From Limousia pullorum (lineage in GTDB: Bacteria > Bacillota > Clostridia > Oscillospirales > Acutalibacteraceae): DNA of 55,746 bases. The stretch covers positions 1 to 55,746 of the forward strand of contig DVNG01000033.1 in assembly GCA_018714545.1 (NCBI GenBank), read 5' to 3'. Of this stretch, positions 48,179 to 55,746 are shown piece by piece. Within the stretch, counting starts at the first letter, position 1. Every line of letters begins with the position of its first letter. The notes beneath the pieces are model-generated. The model saw nothing but the letters and a program-made list of their open reading frames with translations, was not told where the DNA came from and made no database searches. The position numbers were made by a program, and so were the translations under genes.

Positions 48179-49186
48179 TTAGCTTACTGCAAGTATTTTC
48201 TGAAGTGCTACACAGTCTGCTATGTCGAAATCTCCGTCTTTATCACAATCGTAAAGATCTGTTGTTTCGCCGTTATCAAGTCTGGCAATAGATCTCTGCA
48301 TCTTTGTGGAGTCGAGAATTGTCAAGCTTCCGTCCATGTCAACATCTCCGTAAGTGTAACAACCTTCGTTTGTTGCCCATGTTGAAAGAGCTATCCAGCC
48401 TTCTCTGCCGCCGTAATTTATCTTACCCCAGCAGTACTTAGTATCTGTGCAAAGCTCTGATACAAAGTAATCCTTGCCCTGTGAACCGGTTGAAATATAT
48501 CCGAGTGCACTTGCATCTGTTGAAGGCTTGCTTCTAACTGCAAGACTGCTAACCTTTATGTTAACTCTCATAAGCTGATTTTCACCGATAACTCCAATCG
48601 GATCAACCGGTGTTTCATTATTTCCGGAATCAGTTGCTCCGCCTGAGCTGCCGCTTGAACTTCCGTCATCATCTAAAAGATAGATAAAGCCTTGGAACTT
48701 CCAGCTGCTGTTTCCGCCGAAGTTATCAGAACCGTCAGCCTTTCCTGTGGTAAGATAGAACATTGTTCCGCTCCATGATGAATTGGAGAAAGTAACAACG
48801 CCGTCTTCAATCTTTTCAACCACAGCTACATGTCCTGAACTTTCGCTCCACCAACAAGCTATGGCACCTACTCTTGGTTCCTGACCCTTTTCATAAGCGG
48901 TTGTAAGCTCGTACCATCTTCTGGCATCGTAATTTGGAAGAGATGGTTTAGCATCTAAAATCTCATAAGCCCTTCCGTAGGCATAAGCCGTACAGTTTGG
49001 CATTCCGTATCCTGAGCTGTAAAAAATATTTTTATTACTAAAATAGTATCCATTATCACTTGAAGGAGCAGTCAATCTTGGTACATATGTATCTGAAGCA
49101 GCGTTTGCACTGATAAATACCATAGTTGACATTATTGCTATGATAAGTGCCGCTATTAACGACGCAATGCGTTTTTTCCTGGTCAC
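48179..49186 (-). CDS. Secreted CHAP cell-wall hydrolase with SH3 and dockerin domains
   Basis: A 335-residue secreted protein. The N-terminal signal peptide (RKKRIASLIAALIIAIMS ... ANA) is followed by a CHAP amidase/endopeptidase domain (Cys in MPNCTAYAYG, His in SSGHVAVVE), a Gly/Ser linker, an SH3b domain (NIKVSSLAVRSKPSTDASALG), and a C-terminal type I dockerin with two EF-like loops (DVDMDGSLTILDST, DCDKDGDFDIADC). GTG 49186 is the start, set by GAGG seven bases upstream. The dockerin implies docking to a cohesin-bearing scaffold. It is monocistronic. Confidence 0.9.
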   Translation of the reverse strand: MTRKKRIASLIAALIIAIMSTMVFISANAASDTYVPRLTAPSSDNGYYFSNKNIFYSSGYGMPNCTAYAYGRAYEILDAKPSLPNYDARRWYELTTAYEKGQEPRVGAIACWWSESSGHVAVVEKIEDGVVTFSNSSWSGTMFYLTTGKADGSDNFGGNSSWKFQGFIYLLDDDGSSSGSSGGATDSGNNETPVDPIGVIGENQLMRVNIKVSSLAVRSKPSTDASALGYISTGSQGKDYFVSELCTDTKYCWGKINYGGREGWIALSTWATNEGCYTYGDVDMDGSLTILDSTKMQRSIARLDNGETTDLYDCDKDGDFDIADCVALQKILAVS

Positions 49187-49201
49187 TTGAACACCTCGCA
49201 T

Positions 49202-49611
49202 AATTCAATTTTATTCAAGCTTTAACACATGAAATACACATCGTTTTAACTGTGGCAACAAGTTGTTAACAGCTTTGTCATTATTTTACCACTAACAATT
49301 ACAGATTTGCAACTATTTTTTCTCCTTCTTACAGATTTTCCCTTTAATTTTTTGTTAATTTTAACAAAATAGAAATCTATTTATAATTTATATAATTATT
49401 GTTTTAAAATCACCCGTTTTAAAGCTTTTTTCTGAAAATTCAATATCAGAATAATAGTTTTCTTACCAATATTTCTTTTTAGCATTTTAAAAATTTATAA
49501 ATACAAAAATATTTAAACACACATTTCGTCACTTTTTTATTATGAAAATCGGAAATTAAAGCTGTAACTACTTTCTGTTTTTTGTAATTAGTTCTTTTAT
49601 TCCTTTTTAAG
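49202..49611. other. AT-rich intergenic region
   Basis: Four hundred bases without an ORF. It includes the dyad TTTTGTTAA-TT-TTAACAAAA (49350-49369), which could bind a regulator of the CHAP-dockerin gene, and long AT-rich stretches. No RNA gene or terminator with a good stem is seen. Confidence 0.45.
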
Positions 49612-50475
49612 TTAAATTATTATATCACAAAGTCTGTCGGCAATTTTTCCAAGGTTTTCCAGTGTAAGCTCCTCTGCTCTTTTAGAAGCCGGTATACCGC
49701 AGTCCTCAAGCACAGAAATTATCTCCTGTTTGCCGACAGAAAGACCGCCGCTCAGGGAATTGGCTATATTTTTTCTTCTCTGTGAAAAAGCCGCCTTAAT
49801 TGTCTTGAAGAACACTTCCTCACTCTTCACTGAAACGGGAGGTTCTTTTCTTATGTTAAGTCTTATAACCGCTGAGTCAACCTTAGGCGCAGGCATAAAA
49901 GAACCCGATGAAACATTAAAGAGAAGCTCAGGCTCACTGTAATACCATACAGCCGCTGTTACCGCTCCGCACTGTCTTGTGCCCACATTTGCGCATATTC
50001 TCTGGGCAGCCTCTTTCTGAACCATTACGGTTATAGATGAAACATTCAGTTTTTCTTCCAGCAATCGCATAACAATAGGTGATGTGATGTAATATGGAAG
50101 GTTTGCGCACACGCATACATTCATTCCCTCAAACTCTTCCTCAATAAGCTTGTTAAGGTCAAGCTTCATTACGTCCTCGTTAATAACCTTTACATTTTCG
50201 TACTCTCCCAAAGTTTCCTCAAGAACAGGCAAAAGTCTTTTGTCCAATTCAACTGCAATAACTTTTTTAGCACGCTTTGCAAGCTCGTTTGTCAAAACTC
50301 CGATTCCAGGGCCAACTTCAATAACTCCGCTGTTTTCATCCACACCGCACTCCATTGCCATCCTGGGGCACACCGAGGGATTTATAAGAAAATTCTGACC
50401 CAGCGCTTTTGAAAATGTAAAGCCGTGCTTATGTAGGATTTCTTTTACCGTATTTATATTAGAAAGTTTTTCCAT
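49612..50475 (-). CDS. rsmA: 16S rRNA dimethyladenosine transferase
   Basis: A 287-residue KsgA/RsmA methyltransferase that dimethylates A1518 and A1519 in 16S rRNA. The motifs FSKALGQNFLINPSV, VIEVGPGIGVLT (SAM site) and NLPYYITSPIVMRL (catalytic NLPY) are intact, and QRRKNIANSLSG is near the C-terminus. It starts directly after the RsmF-like stop, so the two rRNA methyltransferases form one operon. Confidence 0.95.
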   Translation of the reverse strand: MEKLSNINTVKEILHKHGFTFSKALGQNFLINPSVCPRMAMECGVDENSGVIEVGPGIGVLTNELAKRAKKVIAVELDKRLLPVLEETLGEYENVKVINEDVMKLDLNKLIEEEFEGMNVCVCANLPYYITSPIVMRLLEEKLNVSSITVMVQKEAAQRICANVGTRQCGAVTAAVWYYSEPELLFNVSSGSFMPAPKVDSAVIRLNIRKEPPVSVKSEEVFFKTIKAAFSQRRKNIANSLSGGLSVGKQEIISVLEDCGIPASKRAEELTLENLGKIADRLCDIII

Positions 50476-51885
50476 TTATAACAATCTCAATCCTTTCGGG
50501 TATTTGTTTTTAAGTGTTCCGTCAACGGCTTTTCCAAAGCCTGCGGTCATTCCCTCACAGCAAACCGCTGTATATCCTTTTATATCTGAGGAAATCTCTA
50601 TTTCCTCACCTTTCAGGTACTTTATAATATTTTCATCACTAAGGGATAAATCGACGGTGTTTACACATTCGTCTTTTTCTGCCGCCATAAACGCACTGTG
50701 AGCAGGCTCAATTCTTCCTTTTTTGCCCTCTCCCAGCAAAACTCCGGCTCTTAGCACTCCGCATTTTTCTATTGACGGGAATTTTTTTAAGGCTTCCGGA
50801 AGCAAAATTATCTTTCCGTTAATCTGTGAAATATTTTCTCCAAAGGGTCTGTTTGCAAACAAGCTGTCATAAAAATCAAGAATTTCTTCCCTTGTTATTT
50901 CATTGGACTGAGCCTTTCCCCTCTGGTTTTTACCCTGTTTTTTAGAGCCTTTTCTTTCTGATGAAGCACCAAAGCTATCATAGAAATAAGAACCGCTTTC
51001 TATGGACATTCCTTTATGTCTGAGCTTAACGGCAAAATGTCCCTCTCCTCCATGGAAAGGAAAGATTCTAACCGCTCCGCCCATTGTTTTCATTCCGAAG
51101 CTTTCGTTTTCATCTATAATTTCAAAATCAGGATTATTATTAAGAAACTTTTCAATAACACCTTCGTTTTCCTCAGGTGAAAAGGTACAGGTTGAATAAA
51201 CAATAACTCCTCCGGGCTTTAAAGCAAGCTTTGCGCTTTCCAAAATATTCAGCTGTCTTACTGCACAAGCCTCCACATGCTCTCTGCTCCAATGCTCCAG
51301 CGCCTGAGGCTCTTTTCTGAACATTCCCTCTCCGCTGCAGGGCGCATCCACAAGAATTTTATCAAAACATCCTGCAAGCCTTTTGCAGAGCTCCTCCGGG
51401 CTTTCGCTGGAAACAACTGCGTTTCTCACGCCCATTCTCTCTATATTCGAAAGGAGAATTGAAGCTCTTGACCTTACAATCTCGTTTGACCACAAAAGTC
51501 CGCTTCCTTTAAGCCTTGCGGCTATCTGTGTGGATTTTCCGCCGGGAGCTGCGCATAAATCAAGAACACAGTCACCCTCCTGAGGGTTTAAAAGGGTCAC
51601 TGCGCTCATTGCAGATGGTTCCTGAACATAGTATGCGCCGCAGTGATGCAAGGGGCTGTTGCCAAGAGAGGACGCACTGGCGGGTATATAGGTTCCCTCC
51701 TGGGCAAAGGGCACTTGTTCCCATGGAAAATCCAAAAGGGTTTTCAGTTTTATAACAGAGATTTTCAAAGTATTAGCCCTTAAACCACGGAAAGGCTCGC
51801 TGTCATAATTATCAAGAAATTTTTGGAAATTCTCTTTTAAGACAGGTTTTATCTCATTTAAAAAATCAGGTAATAATTGTATCAT
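50476..51885 (-). CDS. RsmF-like rRNA cytosine-C5 methyltransferase
   Basis: A 469-residue NOL1/NOP2/Sun-family enzyme. SAM site: LDLCAAPGGKSTQIAARL; the two Cys motifs are DAPCSGEGMFRK and YSTCTFSPEENEGVIE, which contains the catalytic Cys. A C-terminal region of about 170 residues (RPFGENISQINGKIILLP; FGKAVDGTLKNKYPKGLRLL) includes a PUA-like RNA-binding part, as in RsmF/YebU. The length and C-terminal domain distinguish it from RsmB. Confidence 0.9.
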   Translation of the reverse strand: MIQLLPDFLNEIKPVLKENFQKFLDNYDSEPFRGLRANTLKISVIKLKTLLDFPWEQVPFAQEGTYIPASASSLGNSPLHHCGAYYVQEPSAMSAVTLLNPQEGDCVLDLCAAPGGKSTQIAARLKGSGLLWSNEIVRSRASILLSNIERMGVRNAVVSSESPEELCKRLAGCFDKILVDAPCSGEGMFRKEPQALEHWSREHVEACAVRQLNILESAKLALKPGGVIVYSTCTFSPEENEGVIEKFLNNNPDFEIIDENESFGMKTMGGAVRIFPFHGGEGHFAVKLRHKGMSIESGSYFYDSFGASSERKGSKKQGKNQRGKAQSNEITREEILDFYDSLFANRPFGENISQINGKIILLPEALKKFPSIEKCGVLRAGVLLGEGKKGRIEPAHSAFMAAEKDECVNTVDLSLSDENIIKYLKGEEIEISSDIKGYTAVCCEGMTAGFGKAVDGTLKNKYPKGLRLL

Positions 51886-51937
51886 AAGAATATATCCACG
51901 CTCTTAGTTTATAATAATATCAAAGGAGGTGCTAAAC

Positions 51938-52132
51938 TTGAGCAGACAAAACAAAAGAAATTATCAGAACAGACAGAACCAGAACAACCAGTCCATGAAC
52001 CACGCAGATAACAATTATCCTGTAGATTCAATGAACGATGTTTACGAGTCATACAGCCAGTCCTCTGTAAAGAGAAGCAAAAATAATCAGAAGCGCAGCG
52101 CTCAGAACAAAAACGAGAGCAACTGCCGTTAA
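51938..52132 (+). CDS. Small Asn/Gln-rich protein
   Basis: A 64-residue basic, low-complexity protein (MSRQNKRNYQNRQNQNNQS ... NESNCR) with about one third Asn/Gln and no hydrophobic segment. Start: TTG 51938, eight bases after AAAGGAGG; the GTG at 51929 overlaps that site. A strong terminator follows. Small, basic, N/Q-rich proteins of this size include spore-core and coat proteins in Firmicutes, but no specific family is recognised. It is isolated on the plus strand among minus-strand genes. Confidence 0.7.
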   Translation: MSRQNKRNYQNRQNQNNQSMNHADNNYPVDSMNDVYESYSQSSVKRSKNNQKRSAQNKNESNCR

Positions 52133-52201
52133 ATTATATCTTCCCCATTTCCATCATTTTATATGCACAGTTTAACCTAAATCACGAAAACCGTGTATTT
52201 A

Positions 52202-52244
52202 CAGCATCCGTCGGGTAAAAGAAAAAATTATCCGACGGATGCTG
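52202..52244 (+). terminator. Bidirectional terminator
   Basis: A perfect 13-bp stem, CAGCATCCGTCGG / CCGACGGATGCTG, with a 17-nt loop and ATTTTA on the plus side. It separates the small plus-strand gene from the convergent LUD gene. Confidence 0.85.
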
Positions 52245-52259
52245 ATTTTACATATGAAA

Positions 52260-52937
52260 TTAAAATCCGAGCTCTTCGCCCACAATAATGACCTTAATTC
52301 TGTTTTTCTGACGCTGATATCCGCTTACAAGATAACTACAGCAGATTCTGTCTTCACTTTTGCATCCCTTGGCAAGTCCTGTGCTTTCGCCGTCTTTTGC
52401 AGAAACACAAACTCCGCATTTGCTGCAATATGTGTCCTTGTTAAGTCTTATAGTGTTTGCAGGGGCTGCAATCTCCTTAACACGCATTTCGGCTTCTTTC
52501 AAATCTCTTACAATCTTATTGTATCCGCACACAACCACAACACTTTTAGGGCCGTATACAATGGCGGCAACTCTGTTTCCGTTTCCGTCAACATTGTAAA
52601 GCTCGCCGTTTTCGGTCACTGCGTTTGTACTTGTGAAATACACATCTGCGCTGAAAGCGTCTCTGTAAACCTTGTCAATCTCTTCAGGTGTTATTCCCTC
52701 TCTTGAACGGTCGAGATAATTATATCTGCTCTTTTTAACAAGGTCTATAATTTCGGTTTCCACAAGAGAAACAGAGCCGCCGCTGGCTATTGTATCTCCC
52801 GGAACAATAAGAGTTTCAGCCAAAGACTTGGCGTCCTCCTTAGTGCGGCAAAAATAAGCTTCCATATTATTGGCTTTGAGGTTTGCAATAGTTTTTTCAA
52901 TCTTTTTATCAATTATTTCCTGTTTGCACCAATTCAT
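52260..52937 (-). CDS. LUD-domain protein (lactate-utilisation LutC/YkgG family)
   Basis: A 225-residue protein with the LUD fold: TIANLKANNMEAYFCRTKEDA, then GDTIASGGSVSLVETEI and VTENGELYNVDGNGNRVAAIVYGPKSVVVVCG. The C-terminal third has eight Cys (CSKCGVCVSA, GCKSEDRICC), suggesting an iron-sulphur or metal site. There is no lutA/lutB partner nearby, so a lactate role is not assured. ATG 52937 follows GGGG by eight bases. Confidence 0.83.
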   Translation of the reverse strand: MNWCKQEIIDKKIEKTIANLKANNMEAYFCRTKEDAKSLAETLIVPGDTIASGGSVSLVETEIIDLVKKSRYNYLDRSREGITPEEIDKVYRDAFSADVYFTSTNAVTENGELYNVDGNGNRVAAIVYGPKSVVVVCGYNKIVRDLKEAEMRVKEIAAPANTIRLNKDTYCSKCGVCVSAKDGESTGLAKGCKSEDRICCSYLVSGYQRQKNRIKVIIVGEELGF

Positions 52938-53029
52938 TGTGTCAACCCCTTTGTAATCATTAAAATTTATAAAAGTTATTATACATAAAACAACAGGCTT
53001 TTTCAAGTGTTTCAGAAGCATATAAAAAG

Positions 53030-53050
53030 CCCGGAGTATTTCATCCGGGC
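53030..53050 (-). terminator. Terminator of the zinc-ribbon membrane protein gene
   Basis: GCCCGGA / TCCGGGC stem with a short AT-rich loop, followed by TTTTTATATG on the minus strand. Confidence 0.75.
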
Positions 53051-53058
53051 AAAATTGT

Positions 53059-54126
53059 TTATATAACAAAATTATTCATGAGATTTTCGCTGTCCTGTAC
53101 GTCGTCATAGAACATATAAACTACCAAAAATACTCCGTCTTTCTCTGTTACATAGAAAGAATTATATCTGTAGTCAGTTTCAGGGTCGTAATTTACAAAT
53201 TCTACGTCTTTCTTTGCAAATTCAACTCCGCATATGGAAACAGTTTCAACATCTGACACTTCATAGTCAGCCTCGTCAACACCTGAAAGAGTATTTACTA
53301 CAAAGCTATTGAGATAAAACTCCTTGGAAAAGCTTCCTAATTTCTGAGCATAAATTAACATCTCACTGTAGTTTTCACCTATTAAATCAAGTCCTACAAC
53401 GCCTACAGACATATCGTCGTTGTTATCTCCGTAATAGCTTATGATTTCCTCTTCAGTGAGGCTATAATATGTATTGGGGATGTTATAGGTAATTCCGAAA
53501 AAGTCATTTGTATACACGCCGTCCACTGTTGAACCCTTGTACATGGAAACATTCTCTGAAGACTCTGTTGTTTCCTCATCAAAAGGATTCTCATAGAAAG
53601 GACTGTCGCCGTAATCCTGATAAACGTCCTCGTCTGTTTCGTCTTTGGAATTTGTAATCGGCTCGAAGTCCTCTTCAACAGAAGTTTTGGAGCTGCTTCC
53701 GAATATGAAGAATGCACCGATTCCTATAGCCGCTACAAGGACTATACAGCATAAAACTATCACTGCCGCCTTTCCTGAACCGTTCTTTTTAGGCGGTGTC
53801 TGCTGCGGCTGGTTATAATATCCTCCGTTATACTGACCTGTAGGAACATTTCCGCTCATATTATAATTGCTGTAATTATTTCCGTACTGAGAATAACCGC
53901 CGTTTTGCTGGGTTCCGTAATTGTTTGCGGTATTTTCATAGCCTCCAAACTGCGGTTCCTGTGTTTCAGTTTTTTCCTGTGTCTGCATTACAGGCTCCTG
54001 CTGAATCTGCTGTTCTGTTGTTCTACCCTCATCAACAGACGGTGCTGATTTTTCCACTTCAGCGCCGCAAATAGGACACATTTTCATATCGTCTTCAAGT
54101 TTAAATCCGCATTGTGTACAATACAT
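53059..54126 (-). CDS. Zinc-ribbon membrane protein with a Gln/Asn/Tyr-rich linker
   Basis: A 355-residue protein: an N-terminal double-CxxC zinc ribbon (MYCTQCGFKLEDDMKMCPICG), an 80-residue Q/N/G/Y-rich disordered linker (about 40-118), one membrane helix (AAVIVLCCIVLVAAIGIGAFF), and a roughly 200-residue extracytoplasmic domain with no recognised family. This layout is common in clostridia, where the ribbon faces the cytoplasm; function unknown. Confidence 0.8.
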   Translation of the reverse strand: MYCTQCGFKLEDDMKMCPICGAEVEKSAPSVDEGRTTEQQIQQEPVMQTQEKTETQEPQFGGYENTANNYGTQQNGGYSQYGNNYSNYNMSGNVPTGQYNGGYYNQPQQTPPKKNGSGKAAVIVLCCIVLVAAIGIGAFFIFGSSSKTSVEEDFEPITNSKDETDEDVYQDYGDSPFYENPFDEETTESSENVSMYKGSTVDGVYTNDFFGITYNIPNTYYSLTEEEIISYYGDNNDDMSVGVVGLDLIGENYSEMLIYAQKLGSFSKEFYLNSFVVNTLSGVDEADYEVSDVETVSICGVEFAKKDVEFVNYDPETDYRYNSFYVTEKDGVFLVVYMFYDDVQDSENLMNNFVI

Positions 54127-54241
54127 ACTCCAGACCTCTTTTCTTTGTAAAATTAAGGTTTAACCTTATTATATATTATATTATATAACAAGATATATTT
54201 CAATAATAATTTTTTAAGGCAAAATTTAATTCATCATATAT

Positions 54242-55746
54242 TTAATTCATCATATTGAGAAATTCCTCTTCTGTCAATATGGTGATACCAAGGCTTTGAG
54301 CTTTTACCAGCTTGCTTCCGGCTTCTTCTCCTGCAAGAACATAGTCTGTCTTTTTTGAAACAGATGAGGAGGTTTTTCCTCCCTGAGCTTCAATCATTTT
54401 AGAAGCTTCTGCTCTTTTAAGTGTAGGCAAAGTTCCTGTAAGGACAAAGGTTTTACCCTGGAAAACTCCGCCCTCGGATTTTTTCTCAAGAGGTTTCATC
54501 TCGACACCCAAAGCTTTCAAATCATCCAAAAGCTTTATAGTTTCAGGCAAAGAAAAATATTCCTGTGCGCTTTTCGCCATTATCTCGCCGTATCCGTCGA
54601 TTTCTCCGATTTCTTCCGCTGTGGCTTTAATGATATTCTCAATGGACAAAAATTTTTCGCAGAGAAGCTTTGCGGCTTTCTGACCTATGTGTCTTATTCC
54701 CAAGGCGTAGACCAGTCTGTAAAGCTCTCTTGATTTTGACTTTTCTATTGCCGCAATTAGGTTTGAGGCGGATTTTTCGCCCATTCTCTCCATAGATGAC
54801 AAATCCTCGGCTTTAAGCTTATAAATATCCACAGGCGAAGAAATTATCTTATCATCGGCAAGACGGTGAAGCAAGGAAGGACCAAGACCCTCTATATCCA
54901 TAGCGTCACGGCTGACAAAGTGTATCAGGTGTCTTATAAGCTGTGCAGGACAGCCGGTGTTTGTACATCTGTATGCCGCCTCCCCCTCTTCTCTTGTGAC
55001 CTCACTTCCGCAGGACGGACATTTTGTGGGGAAAACAAAGTCTTCCCCGCCCTCGGCGTGCTCCTTAACTCCCAAAACCTCGGGAATTATCTCTCCCGCT
55101 TTTCTGACAATTATAAGGTCGCCCACACGGATATTTTTTTCTTTTATGAAATCCTCGTTGTGAAGCACAGCACGGCTTACGGTTGTTCCCGCAAGGCTTA
55201 CAGGCTCAAATATGGCAACAGGTGTAAGAACTCCTGTTCTTCCCACGTTTACCTCTATTTCCAAAAGCTTTGTGGCTTTCTCTTCCGGCGGATATTTGTA
55301 TGCCTCTGCCCATTTAGGGAACTTTGCAGTGCTTCCCAAAAGCTCTCTTACAGCATAGCTGTCCACCTTTACAACAGCTCCGTCAATTCCGTAAGGCAGA
55401 CTTCCTCTCATTTTGCCTATTTCCTCGATTTTATCAATTATAACATTGATATTATCAGAAATATCATAAAAATCCGCAACAGGAAATCCGAGGGATTTGA
55501 GATAGTCAAGGCTTTCCTTGTGACTGCTTATTGTCTTTCCCTCAATCTGCTGTATATTGAAAATAAAAATACTCAAATCTCTTTGTGCGGTTATTCTGCT
55601 GTCTTTCTGGCGCAGAGAGCCTGCGGCGGCATTTCGAGGGTTTTTAAAGGTTTTTTCCTCGTTTTCTTCCTGCTGCTGTACAAGTCTTTGGAAGCTTTCG
55701 GTGGACATATACACCTCGCCTCTCACCTCCAAGAACTCAGGAGCGT
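54242..55746 (-). CDS. ligA: NAD-dependent DNA ligase LigA (3' part; cut by the window edge)
   Basis: About 501 codons are open up to the right edge (reading APEFLEVRGEVYM), so the N-terminal part, including the KxDG adenylation Lys, is outside. What remains: the end of the adenylation domain (NPRNAAAGSLRQ, YGIDGAVVKVD), the OB domain (EVNVGRTGVLTPVAIFEPV), the Cys4 zinc finger (CPSCGSEV ... CTNTGCP), the helix-hairpin-helix domain (HIGQKAAKLL), and a C-terminal BRCT domain (FQGKTFVLTGTLPTLKR). It joins nicks during replication and repair. Confidence 0.95.
   Translation of the reverse strand, partial: APEFLEVRGEVYMSTESFQRLVQQQEENEEKTFKNPRNAAAGSLRQKDSRITAQRDLSIFIFNIQQIEGKTISSHKESLDYLKSLGFPVADFYDISDNINVIIDKIEEIGKMRGSLPYGIDGAVVKVDSYAVRELLGSTAKFPKWAEAYKYPPEEKATKLLEIEVNVGRTGVLTPVAIFEPVSLAGTTVSRAVLHNEDFIKEKNIRVGDLIIVRKAGEIIPEVLGVKEHAEGGEDFVFPTKCPSCGSEVTREEGEAAYRCTNTGCPAQLIRHLIHFVSRDAMDIEGLGPSLLHRLADDKIISSPVDIYKLKAEDLSSMERMGEKSASNLIAAIEKSKSRELYRLVYALGIRHIGQKAAKLLCEKFLSIENIIKATAEEIGEIDGYGEIMAKSAQEYFSLPETIKLLDDLKALGVEMKPLEKKSEGGVFQGKTFVLTGTLPTLKRAEASKMIEAQGGKTSSSVSKKTDYVLAGEEAGSKLVKAQSLGITILTEEEFLNMMN

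Noticed and set aside
1..55746. CRISPR arrays, tRNA or rRNA genes, and insertion sequences with transposases
   Set aside because: No regularly spaced repeats, cloverleaf-like CCA-end sequences or DDE transposase motifs were noticed. A tRNAscan or Infernal run would settle it.

Overview
The window is low-GC DNA from a spore-forming gut clostridium, most likely a Ruminococcus-like member of the Oscillospiraceae. This rests on clostridial gene orders (rimP-nusA-ylxR-ylxQ-infB-rbfA-nrnA-truB, feoAAB), spore-coat genes cotJA/cotJB/cotJC, a secreted CHAP hydrolase ending in a dockerin, and frequent TTG/GTG starts. No rRNA, tRNA or CRISPR array was seen.

The main result is that the spore-coat manganese-catalase gene cotJC, on the minus strand behind intact cotJA and cotJB, is present only as in-frame pieces separated by serine-recombinase elements. 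From its 5' end the pieces are: exon 1 (26384-26293), element E1 (4,033 bp), exon 2 (22261-22167), element E2 (4,558 bp), a 9-nt micro-exon (17610-17600), element E3 (15,269 bp), and exon 4 (2332 to about 2117). The coding sequence then stops mid-domain. This suggests a further element (E4, carrying pgm) and a last exon beyond the left edge. Joining each pair of sites at a shared central dinucleotide (GG, GG, GA) rebuilds 136 uninterrupted codons with restored family motifs. Each predicted circle junction (attP) is an imperfect palindrome centred on that dinucleotide. Each element has its own large serine recombinase and a separate small ORF. The simplest reading is a skin-like, sporulation-linked DNA splicing system with several intervening sequences in one gene.

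Element contents: E1 carries a recombinase, a small ORF, a phage baseplate-like protein, a GH25 endolysin and a holin. E2 carries a small ORF, PnuC, a recombinase and a membrane-anchored lipase-like hydrolase. E3 carries a small ORF, a sucrose operon (PTS IIBCA, two GH32 hydrolases, LacI regulator, fructokinase), a DtxR-type regulator with feoA-feoA-feoB and a FeoB-associated Cys-rich peptide, a recombinase, a MATE exporter and a free PTS IIA protein. Excision would remove this cargo, which could be tolerated only in a terminal cell such as the sporulation mother cell.

From 27 kb on the window is ordinary chromosome. It holds gdhA; a macro-domain protein; the translation/transcription operon running rimP to truB; HAD and HD proteins; MscS; a MORN-repeat protein; pfkA; dnaE; xseA; a TsaD-like protein; nusB; the CHAP-dockerin protein; rsmA; an RsmF-like methyltransferase; a small Asn/Gln-rich protein; a LUD-domain protein; a zinc-ribbon membrane protein; and the 3' part of ligA. 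Almost all of it is on the minus strand. All functions are inferred from motifs recognised by eye; no database search was run.
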